From Bacillus sp. F19 (GTDB lineage: Bacteria > Bacillota > Bacilli > Bacillales > Bacillaceae): a DNA stretch of 64,000 bases. This document shows, piece by piece, positions 37,337-45,507 of the stretch; the first letter of the stretch is position 1, and the number at the start of each line of letters is the position of its first letter. The stretch covers positions 372,001 through 436,000 of the forward strand of contig CP085711.1 in the NCBI GenBank assembly GCA_023823795.1, read 5' to 3'. The position numbers were made by a program, and so were the translations under genes. The notes beneath the pieces were generated by a model. It searched no databases. It was not told the DNA's origin and saw nothing but the letters and a program-made list of their open reading frames with translations.

Positions 37337-37973
37337 CTGTCTCCCTCTCCTTGTTTTAACTTATATTTAAAGCCTAAAATTAGGGTTTCTACAGCAAGGT
37401 CAAAGGTCGGTGTTAATCTTTCTAATAAAACTTCAATAGGTTCGTGTAGGTATGAGTAAGTACAAAATATTCCGTTTATGTTGTAGTAAAAAATACGAGT
37501 AAACGCCAATAATTGTTCATTTTCTGGCATGGAGAGGCATTTCTGAATAGCGTGCATTAAAAGCCCAAAAATCTCCAATCGAAGCTTATTAATCTCTAGC
37601 TCAGGTTCCTCTTCATCTACTCTTGATGATTGGGTGTTGATAAAAACGGAATACATATTTCGGTTCTTTAAGCAAAAGTGAATAAATTCACGACTTATTC
37701 CCTTAAGTTTGTCTAGGGACGTTAATTCATCAATAAGTGATATTTTTTTAGTTGTTGCTGTAATTCTTGTAAGGATGGCATCGATAGCTGGTGCAGCAAT
37801 GTTACCTTATCCTTAAAATATAAATAAATGGTTGTATGTGAGCAGCCCGCCTCCTTTGCGATTTCTCGCATTGTAACAGAATCATACCCTTTCTTGGAAA
37901 ATAGCTTCCCAGCAGCGATTAAAATCATTTTTTTTGTTTTATCAGAACGTCGCTCTTGATTACTTACCATCAT
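37333..37973 (-). pseudogene. TetR-family regulator split by an A7-tract frameshift
   Basis: The first frame (37973 down to 37722) gives the DNA-binding domain: LFSKKGYDSVTMREIAKEAG, CSHTTIYLYFKDK. It ends eight codons after a run of seven A residues (minus strand, 37743-37749). The ligand-binding half (LIDELTSLDKLKGISREFI onward, to 37333) is in another frame. One extra A would restore a single protein of about 213 residues. This could be a true mutation, a sequencing error, or slippage-controlled expression, as A7 runs allow polymerase slippage. Confidence 0.8.
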
Positions 37974-38009
37974 TCAAATTCACTCATCTTTTTTATTGTA
38001 TTTATTACC

Positions 38010-38032
38010 AAAAATAACCATTGGTTATTTTT
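38010..38032. promoter_or_regulatory. Perfect palindrome, likely TetR operator
   Basis: AAAAATAACCA, a central T, then TGGTTATTTTT: 11-bp perfect arms, 37 bases upstream of the tetR ATG. Size and position fit autoregulation by the TetR-like protein. Confidence 0.7.
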
Positions 38033-38345
38033 ATGTCAATAAAACTTCACCAAAAACGTCAATCAAAAATTCTTTATGTATTTTTTCTTCAACAATCGGC
38101 CATATTCTAGAGTAAAAAAAGGCAATTAGGTGGTTCATCTCGAAATGTATGTTATTCCATTGATATGAATGAAACTGTCAACCCACCACACACAAATGTT
38201 TTTAAATGTTGTTTGATTCAGCAATAAACAATCGGGGGCGATTGCTTAACAAAGTGTCGCCTCTACTAATTGAAGAAAAGGGCAGGTTATTGATGATGAT
38301 ATAATTAAATAAATCTGGACTTATATTAAGGAGACTTTTATTGTT
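38033..38345. other. Intergenic stretch with two repeat copies
   Basis: No gene. Copies of the CAATCGGG-type repeat lie near 38093 (CTTCAACAATCGGCC) and 38229 (AAACAATCGGGGGCGATTG). Confidence 0.5.
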
Positions 38346-38783
38346 TTGAATGCGAAATGTATTAAATTCTATGAATTCGGTAGTCCTAAAAATGTATTAA
38401 AAGTTGAATATAAAAGCATAGAACCACCAAAAGATAATGAAGTCATTGTTAGAATGTTAGCACGACCTATAAATCCTTCTGGCTTAATACCAATTAGAGG
38501 GGCATATTCACATCGGATTTCTTTACCTAATATTCCTAGTTATGAAGGAGTAGGTATTGTAGAAGAAGTAGGTCCTTTAGTTTCTAAAAATCTTATCGGG
38601 AAACGTGTATTACCTTTACGAGGGGAAGGCACTTGGCAAGAACTTGTTAAGTCATCAGCAGAATTTACAGTTCCTATACCGGATTCTATTGATGATTTTA
38701 CGGCATCACAAATGTATATCAATCCAATTACAGCGTGTAGGGCTATGTCCACATGTGCTTCGACAGACGAAAAACTCTATTAA
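38346..38783 (+). pseudogene. MDR quinone-reductase-like protein, truncated
   Basis: From TTG 38346 (AAGGAG upstream) the frame encodes the N-terminal GroES-like domain of a zinc-free MDR oxidoreductase: PINPSGLIPIRGAYSHR, IPSYEGVGIVEEVG, YINPITACRAMSTCAS. It stops at residue 145, before the nucleotide-binding domain, and no continuation is found in any frame downstream. Likely truncated by deletion. Confidence 0.75.
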
Positions 38784-38998
38784 CTCTTGGTGGGGTACAG
38801 CAAATTTATCGTTAAGTCTCTTTAAATAAATTTTACGTTAATCCTAGGATTTTTTTCTCTTTTCAATGAAAATAACGAACCGCATCGGCTGTTTTCTGGG
38901 AATAAGGGACTGTGATAATCACCCTTTCCTCGTTGAGATAATCTAATCATCATGCATCCAAAAATATATTCTGAAACTTTAGGACTGATTTCTTAACT

Positions 38999-39126
38999 TT
39001 ACAAGATCATTAAAAAGCTTTCATCAAGAGCGACTTCCCATCTTACAGGAACGTCATGGGACTTCATTCCACCGCCATTAAGCGGGTCAGGGGCCAATCG
39101 GGTCCATAGTACGATTCCGTCCGAGG
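38999..39126 (-). pseudogene. phoD: PhoD-type phosphodiesterase/alkaline phosphatase D scrap
   Basis: The minus strand reads [20 protein letters not shown] and [15 protein letters not shown] before a stop. [11 protein letters not shown] and VRWEVA are marks of the PhoD N-terminal domain. Only about 40 codons remain of a protein that is normally more than 500 residues. The surrounding 38784-39290 shows no other gene. Confidence 0.75.
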
Positions 39127-39290
39127 TTTAAAATAATTGAATACTTTCTTTTAAGAAGGAGTAGCACTCTTTTTATTGAATTAAAGAATGGGGGTTACGA
39201 ACAAGGAATCAAAGCAATTACCAGAGAATAGTAAGTCACTAAGAATAAATATTATGGATGTATTTGTAAAAAGTTGAAAGGAGGATGGTT

Positions 39291-39836
39291 ATGGTATATA
39301 TTGCTCTTCTTCGGGGGATTAATGTGGGTGGAAAAAATAAAATTGACATGAAGTTGCTTAAAAAAACGTTTGAGCAAGTCGGGATGAATGATGTGGTGAC
39401 ATACATCAATACAGGTAATATTATTTTTTCATACAATAGCCTATCAAAAACTGAACTATCAAGTATTTTGGAAGAAGCGATACATAATGATTTCGGATTA
39501 CAAATTAAAGTAGTAGTTCGTAGTGTCGATGATGTCAGAAGAATAATTAATGGTATTCCTGACACATGGAAAAATGACAAAGACTTGACAAGTGATGTCA
39601 TGTTTTTATGGGATGATATTGATGATGAAACTGTACTTGAGAATCTGGTCATTAAACCAAATATTGACACGGTGAAATATGTCCCCGGCGCGATCCTATG
39701 GTCGGTTGACAAGAAAAATATAACCAAAAGTGGAAAGTCAAAGATCATTGGATCAAAGATATACAAACAAGTTACGGTAAGAAATGTCAACACCGCTCGT
39801 AAGATATATGAACTGATGAAAGCTCAAAATAGTTAG
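39291..39836 (+). CDS. DUF1697 family protein
   Basis: The 181-residue product matches DUF1697: YIALLRGINVGGKNKIDMK at the N terminus, YINTGNIIF, and VPGAILWSVDKKNITKSG with SKIIGSKIYKQVTVRNVNT near the end. The ATG at 39291 is six bases after AAAGGAGG; the ATG at 39285 touches the RBS. The family is widespread with no settled function. A CAATCGGG repeat copy lies about 80 bases downstream. Confidence 0.88.
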   Translation: MVYIALLRGINVGGKNKIDMKLLKKTFEQVGMNDVVTYINTGNIIFSYNSLSKTELSSILEEAIHNDFGLQIKVVVRSVDDVRRIINGIPDTWKNDKDLTSDVMFLWDDIDDETVLENLVIKPNIDTVKYVPGAILWSVDKKNITKSGKSKIIGSKIYKQVTVRNVNTARKIYELMKAQNS

Positions 39837-40012
39837 TTTTTCCGATGATAATTATACAAAGATTTTTATCGTTTTGATCGGAATGAGAGGACTTCAATAG
39901 GATTTGAATAATTATCTTCCACAATCGGGCGCGATTGTTCAAGTCGAACGGTTAAAATCCTTAACGTTAATTCTCATTCTCCTCTGACGAATTATATATA
40001 GTATTATTATTG

Positions 40013-40052
40013 TTGTAACATATGTTAAAATATATATTAACATATGTTACAA
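40013..40052. repeat. Tandem palindromic operator-like sites
   Basis: TTGTAACATATGTTAA at 40013-40028 and its exact inverted copy at 40037-40052. Each arm holds the 12-bp palindrome TAACATATGTTA. A related 16-bp palindrome lies at 52813-52828, near the other end of the plasmid-like block. Confidence 0.75.
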
Positions 40053-40112
40053 TTAGGAATATTTTTGAAAGTAATATTTTGAGATAATAGAAAACTCTAA
40101 CCAATTTATTGG

Positions 40113-41975
40113 TTAGAGTTTTATTAATGTTTCTTTTTCTTTAAGCCAGTTAAGCATTTTCTGGTCATTATTTTTATTCTGTCGCTTATTCTCTTTTCTG
40201 ATATATCGAGAGAGGGTAGAATGAGAAATGCCTATATCCGTGGCAGTCTGACGAATACTAACATTCAAAGTATCTATCATTTTTTTCATCGCCTCTGGGG
40301 AAAGGGTAATTTCTTTATCTTTATCGATGTTATCATCATTGAATTTGAATGCTTGCTGAATAGGTTCGCGATCTGATTTGTTCAGCGAAAATTCTATGTC
40401 TACAGCAGCTGCTGTTTCATTTTGTGCAAGTTCTGAGAAGTGAGAAAAAGAAAGTTCAGCTGAATTAGCTGTCGCATTTTCATGATTCATTTGATACATG
40501 CTATTCATAATTTTTTCCTCTATACTATAGCTCGTATCAGTCAAAAGGTTTTTTTGGTTTTCTTGTATCACGATTTCAGTCGGCAAAAGCAGCACGCTTA
40601 ACTTGGTCCAATAGTTTTTAAGCCATCCCTTTTTGCCAACTTTCTCTTCCTGAATCTCTTCAGTGTATCCCCAGCTTTTAATAACATCATCTTTTTGAAG
40701 CTCATCTAATACTGTTTCAAATTTATCCCTTACTTGAACACCATTGTAACGCGATGAAATATCCATTACTTTAAGCAAAGTAGCAACTTTAAATGGCTGC
40801 TGGAGCGAACGTTTAATCGTTCGGATTTTCCACTGCAGGTTTAAATACCTTGTTAATCGCTTTTGTTCCCTCTGTGTATAATGGCTGTATTGAAATACCT
40901 TAAGGTCCAATAAGCCGATAGATCGGTTAGGTCCAACAAGGTAAGGAGTAAGAATAGAAGTTGGTTTAACCTGAACCGCATAGATACCTTTAGCTTCGCC
41001 AGACTTTTTATCATAGGCTACTCTGATTTTTCCGATTTCAAACATTCTTTGGAAATCTTTAAAGTTATAGAGTTCGTTTTCCTTCATTTCCTGAGTATTT
41101 AACACTTTTACCTTTTGATCCCCAAGAGAAATCCAAATACTTGAAAGTGCGGCTACTCGTTTCATGATATTAAACCGATCCTCTTCGCGGAAGTCTATCT
41201 CTCGGCCGTTAGAAGTTCGTTTTTTCAAGTTCCTTAGTCGCAAGGCATCATTGCTGTGAAACTCAACGTAGCCGTCATTGCTTTTTGGTGTCACCATCCA
41301 TAAATATGTAATAAGGTCAAAAAGGTCAGCCGTCATTTCATCTAATGAGTTTATCGTTGATCCAATCATTTCAAGCCACATGGCCTGCTGATCTGAAGTT
41401 ACTTCAGTAATATGTGATTCATAGGGTCTAAGTTCTGCCAGCCCTTTTACTTTTCCGCGGTTGTCTATGATCTCAGTTGCCAAGTGGCCAGTCTCACTTT
41501 CTTTAAACTCTTTTTTCTTGGTAACGATGTCTCTCATTAAATGATAGTCCATATCCATGCTTCCATATATATAATCGCGGTTTAACGCTTCATCAATTTT
41601 TTCTTCGTTCACACTGCGTTTTATTTCATCATTAGGATATTCATTTATGAAATGGCCAGCTAATAGTAACTTGATGGTATCTTTATATTTAGCCACCGCA
41701 TCTTTAATCATCTTCTTTGTTATATGTTTTTCAGAATACAATGTTTGAGTAAATAGGAAGAATAATGCTCGGAAGCTGGGCCTCATCTTTTCACAGGGAG
41801 ATTGCCTCCTAAACTCTTCATCACTCATTTTATAGGCTTCCATTTTCCAATCTTCCAAAATATATGGACGATCTTCAAATAAGTACTTTGATTCTTCGAA
41901 TATAACAATCTTTAATAATTCATAGTTCAGGATTAAACGGTCTGATATGTCTTCATAATTCATTAAAAGAATCAT
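40113..41975 (-). CDS. Putative plasmid replication initiator (Rep-like)
   Basis: The 620-residue protein has no clear named family to me. Its middle part (about 205-470) has winged-helix-like text such as LRNLKKRTSNGREIDFREED and PYLVGPNRSIGLLDLKVFQY, and its C terminus has a helix-turn-helix (TATDIGISHSTLSRYIRKEN, near 585-600). It is encoded beside an array of about 12 ATGCACCA and 7 GGAACCTGTATA iterons and diverges from a primase gene, which is why I call it a replication initiator. The ATG at 41975 follows AAAGGATG at about 41980. Alternative: a large regulator. A hairpinless A/T-rich region follows its stop. Confidence 0.6.
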   Translation of the reverse strand: MILLMNYEDISDRLILNYELLKIVIFEESKYLFEDRPYILEDWKMEAYKMSDEEFRRQSPCEKMRPSFRALFFLFTQTLYSEKHITKKMIKDAVAKYKDTIKLLLAGHFINEYPNDEIKRSVNEEKIDEALNRDYIYGSMDMDYHLMRDIVTKKKEFKESETGHLATEIIDNRGKVKGLAELRPYESHITEVTSDQQAMWLEMIGSTINSLDEMTADLFDLITYLWMVTPKSNDGYVEFHSNDALRLRNLKKRTSNGREIDFREEDRFNIMKRVAALSSIWISLGDQKVKVLNTQEMKENELYNFKDFQRMFEIGKIRVAYDKKSGEAKGIYAVQVKPTSILTPYLVGPNRSIGLLDLKVFQYSHYTQREQKRLTRYLNLQWKIRTIKRSLQQPFKVATLLKVMDISSRYNGVQVRDKFETVLDELQKDDVIKSWGYTEEIQEEKVGKKGWLKNYWTKLSVLLLPTEIVIQENQKNLLTDTSYSIEEKIMNSMYQMNHENATANSAELSFSHFSELAQNETAAAVDIEFSLNKSDREPIQQAFKFNDDNIDKDKEITLSPEAMKKMIDTLNVSIRQTATDIGISHSTLSRYIRKENKRQNKNNDQKMLNWLKEKETLIKL

Positions 41976-42030
41976 CCTTTCTCTTAAATGCTGTAAGACT
42001 AAAAGTATAAGTTAAGAAAACCTCGATAAA

Positions 42031-42942
42031 ATGCACCAGTTAAATTTTTATGTATACATACTTTGTTTAATAAATAATAAAACGAGTCGAATCAGTATAA
42101 GTAACCCGATCACTTTAAGGAAATGCACCACTTGATTAGTATTATAACAAGGAAAAATTCGTTTTTGTATATAAAATGCACCAAATACCATACAGGTTCC
42201 GAAAAGTAAGGAGAGAAATGCACCAATACTATTAATTTATTACCGTAAGTTTTAGAAAACCACAATTTTTCGTAATGGCATTCGTAAAAGAAATGCACCA
42301 GGTACCATACAAGTTCCGCCATTGTGCAAAACAAACCTAAAGATTTATTGGGTAATCGGTGATGACTCTAAAGATTACATGTTGTATACATTCAAAAAAT
42401 GCACCAATGGCCTTTTTAGTGCGTTTAACAGGCAATTACTGTTCAGATAGCACCAATGAGGATTTGGTTAATTCGCCTTTAGAAATGGTCCAAATTGAAG
42501 ATTTGAGCGGAACCTGTGTACAAAAATTCGTATATTATGCACCAATCTTTAAGCAGTTCCGTTAGTTTGAGCGGAACCTGTATAGCAAAAAAAACCTATA
42601 AATAAGCCTTTACCTTAAATACCTGAGAAAAATCTATTTAAGGTGGTGAAAAAAGTGGCGTCTTTTAAGGATTTTAGGGCGGAACCTGTATAGAAATAAT
42701 GCACCACCTTCTGTGTAATGTGAGCGGAACTTGTATAGAATTATCTTACTCAAATTTCTCCTAATTGATTGATAGAGTAAGCTTTTCTATCTCTTCTTTT
42801 CAAAGATGATATATATATAATTGGTGCATTTGATGTGAAATTGGTGCAAAAGTTGAGCGAAACCTGCATAACAAAAAAAATAAAACTTTTTTTCCATCCC
42901 TTGGGGCTCTAAGCTCCGGGGGTGTTTTTTATTTTGGTGCAT
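42031..42942. other. Iteron-type origin of replication with two repeat families
   Basis: Family 1, ATGCACCA: direct at 42031, 42123, 42176, 42218, 42293, 42399, 42537 and 42699 (variant at 42449), inverted as TGGTGCAT at 42822 and 42935 and TGGTGCAA at 42842. Family 2, GAGCGGAACCTGTATA: inverted near 42190 and 42308, direct at 42505, 42569, 42677, 42722 and 42855 with one to three changes. The inverted family 2 copies each lie just next to an inverted-oriented family 1 copy. The block lies between the divergent Rep-like and primase genes. Confidence 0.8.
42893..42931 (+). terminator. Terminator inside the origin region
   Basis: CATCCCTTGGGGCT pairs with AGCTCCGGGGGTG (mismatches in the middle), then TTTTTT. 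It would stop a plus-strand transcript coming from the iteron region about 110 bases before the primase gene, for example a short regulatory RNA. Confidence 0.6.
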
Positions 42943-43038
42943 TTTGCTTAGAGAACGCACTTTGGCAAAATTCGATTTCGATATACTTATTACAGCAAAA
43001 TATTCCAATAAATTTAAGAGATTTAAGAGGTGTTAGAC

Positions 43039-44598
43039 ATGGGAGAACATGAAGTTAAAAGAGTAACAAAGAACGTGGTTTCACCAGCTGAGATCATGCA
43101 ATTCATGACCCATAACAGCCTACTGCTCTATAAGAAGAAAGGGTCGCGTGCCCCATTAAATAGTATAACAGTGTATCAGAGAAACGAAAAAAATAATCCG
43201 TACCGTAAAGGTGCGGTATTTGTGTCTCCAACAAAAGATGATCTCACCCAGGGCAGAGGTTATGTAGTAACTTCATATGAAACATTAGGGGAGAAGTATC
43301 AGCAATTATCTCACTGGACGCCAAACACTTATCGCGGCGGCACCTATTATGATTTCAAAAAACGAATCATCAAGGGTCATAAGCGCGAAAATTTAAAGCA
43401 AATTAATGTGATTGGTTTTGATATTGATACAAAAGAAGTGGATCTTTACGGATTATATTTGGGCTGCGAAGAAGTAAGGCTCCCGAGGCCGAACCTTCTT
43501 CTTGAGACCCCTAGAGGATTTCAGTGCTTTTTTGTCTTAGAAACGCCTTTTTATGTACATAGTCAAAACGATTACAAGTCTTTGAGAGTAGCAGAACGCC
43601 TATCTGATAACATTCGCAAAGCCTTATGCAAGTATGTTCCGATAGATATGAACTGTGTTCCCTTTGGCTTTTACAGGATTCCTAAAGAAGACAACATTCT
43701 AGATTTCTATGAAGAATCAGCTAACACAAACCTGCTTCTTTCTTGGTCAAAGACATTTGAGGAACAAGAAAAAAGGAAGTTTCTTCGCGTTGTCTATAAT
43801 AACAACTCTTCATCAATGGACCTTTGCTCATCAGATTGGTACAAAGCCCTAATCCAGGCAACTTATATTGAAAAAGGACATAACAGTGCGAGCCGCAACA
43901 ATGCTTTAATGACTCTTGCCCTTGCCAATTACGCGAGTGAGCGCTCATTTGAAGAAGCATATGATGAACTCGATCAATTCAACAGTTTTTTAGACCATCC
44001 GTTAAGCAAAGCTGAATTTGAGAAAACGTTACAAAGCGCCTACTCAGGAAAATACAAGGGAGTCAAGCGTTCTTATGTAGAAGGTCTGCTGGAGCTATGG
44101 ACTGATGGGAGTGCCAGATTTCAAGGGAGAGAGGGCTGGTATAAATTCAAAAAGGAGCGTGAAGATAGAGAACGATCCCATTATGATGAATGGGAAGAAG
44201 ATATTCTTAGATACATAGAGCAGGAAAGAAGCCCAGAAACACCGTTTCTAGAGGGTTCTTTAGCTATGCTTGCAGAAACCTTTGGTATGGCGGTTTCATC
44301 TTTAAAAGAAGTACTCAATCGTTCTAGCAGGCTTATTAAGCGAACCGTTGGCCGCGGCCGCGCAGCTGTTACAAAACTGAGTAGCAGGAGTATGCTGTTT
44401 AAAGGCTTGCTCAATATGCGTAAAAAGCAGTTAAACCTTAACCAATCGGCAGCTGAATCTTTAGTCGACAAGGTTTCAACGATTAGGAGAGAGATACAGT
44501 TAGGAATAAACATGTTCGACACACTTTTTTCATCGCAGGATGCAATAGACATTTTTAATGATTATGGACCACGTACACCGATCAAGAATACAAGCTGA
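43039..44598 (+). CDS. RepB-like archaeo-eukaryotic-type primase
   Basis: The 519-residue protein has a plasmid primase (RepB_primase/AEP) pattern: VIGFDIDTKEVDLYG with the catalytic DxD at D128 and D130, LLLETPRGFQCFFVLETPF, DMNCVPFGFYRIPKEDN, then a helical C-terminal part with SLKEVLNRSSRLIKRTVGRG that looks like a helix-turn-helix with basic tail. It should prime replication of the element. ATG 43039 follows AAGAGG by eight bases. It diverges from the Rep-like gene across the iterons. Family call is by motif. Confidence 0.75.
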   Translation: MGEHEVKRVTKNVVSPAEIMQFMTHNSLLLYKKKGSRAPLNSITVYQRNEKNNPYRKGAVFVSPTKDDLTQGRGYVVTSYETLGEKYQQLSHWTPNTYRGGTYYDFKKRIIKGHKRENLKQINVIGFDIDTKEVDLYGLYLGCEEVRLPRPNLLLETPRGFQCFFVLETPFYVHSQNDYKSLRVAERLSDNIRKALCKYVPIDMNCVPFGFYRIPKEDNILDFYEESANTNLLLSWSKTFEEQEKRKFLRVVYNNNSSSMDLCSSDWYKALIQATYIEKGHNSASRNNALMTLALANYASERSFEEAYDELDQFNSFLDHPLSKAEFEKTLQSAYSGKYKGVKRSYVEGLLELWTDGSARFQGREGWYKFKKEREDRERSHYDEWEEDILRYIEQERSPETPFLEGSLAMLAETFGMAVSSLKEVLNRSSRLIKRTVGRGRAAVTKLSSRSMLFKGLLNMRKKQLNLNQSAAESLVDKVSTIRREIQLGINMFDTLFSSQDAIDIFNDYGPRTPIKNTS

Positions 44599-45102
44599 AA
44601 TTAATAAGCCAGTCTGCCAATACATATCTATATTCTCCTGTTGTTTGATTCGTGCTGTTTTGTTCTATGCCTTTATGAAGCTACTTTTAGGAACAATTTA
44701 TATTGTAATTAGTACAAATTAAGTCTTAAGCTATGGTCTATGTTTTTTACTATTTTGGTATGTTACAGGATTTATATCTGTTGGGTTTTGAATTAAAAAT
44801 AAGTTTGAAGAAGGTACTTTATTTTTTTATTAGGGATCAACTGGAGTCAGGAAATTTTTTAGCTCATTACTAGTTATAGGTTCATAAAGTTCATTTGATA
44901 AGAAAAAATATTGGGAGAAATATCATATAGAAAACATTAAAATAAGAACATTTGATCTCTAAACAGGAAGAAAGCCTCTTTCCATATATTTACCAAGATG
45001 GTAGCATTAAGTAGTAAAAATGCTTGTAAATGCTGTAGTAAAAGCTGTTATTTCTATATACAACATCTAATACAACTATGAATGCTCGGAAAGTCAAGTG
45101 CA
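44599..45102. other. Intergenic stretch after the primase gene
   Basis: AT-rich with no convincing ORF, promoter or repeat seen. Confidence 0.4.
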
Positions 45103-45159
45103 GTCCTGCTAAATGGTCACGGCATGATGGAGAGTTATTCCGTGACCATTTAGCAGGAC
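45103..45159. repeat. Perfect 20-bp inverted repeat, candidate oriT hairpin
   Basis: GTCCTGCTAAATGGTCACGG at 45103-45122 is repeated inverted at 45140-45159 with a 17-base loop. There is no T run, so it is not a normal terminator. It lies upstream of the coupling-protein and replication-relaxation genes, where a transfer origin would be expected. Confidence 0.6.
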
Positions 45160-45199
45160 CTTAGATAACTAATCCACTTACCCATCTAAAAGGAATATA

Positions 45200-45506
45200 G
45201 TGTGTAAGGTTGGGTGGTAGAGAGTAGTGTGTAAGTGAGAGAGTAAGAGTATGAGAGTATGTAAGTGTAGTAGTAAGGGAGAGGAGAGATAGATAGTGGT
45301 GGTGGGTAGTAAGTGAGAGAGTGAGTTCAAGGGATGTAGTTCAAGAGAGTAAGAGTATAAGTTCAAGTGCAGCAAGAGTAAGTTCAAGAGAGATGGATCG
45401 GAGTATGATTTAGGAGAAGTGGGTTTTTGGTTAGTTTGATGAGAAGAGTGTAAATGAGAAATTGTTGTATTAATTGAGAAACTTTTGAATTGGTTTTGAA
45501 GGGGTG
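45200..45506 (+). other. Strand-asymmetric, almost C-free tract
   Basis: About 305 bases with only eight C residues on the plus strand and long G/A/T runs (GTAAGTGAGAGAGTAAGAGT and similar). AGTTCAAG recurs four times between 45323 and 45388. No believable ORF. It runs to the start of the coupling-protein gene. Confidence 0.7.
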
Positions 45507-45507
45507 A

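Noticed and set aside
39080-39110. CAATCGGG inside the phoD scrap as another repeat copy
   Set aside because: Here the bases are minus-strand codons for WTRLAP, and no repeat-specific flanks are present.
45103-45159. 20-bp inverted repeat as a transcription terminator
   Set aside because: No T run follows on either strand, and the gene end at 44598 is 500 bases away.
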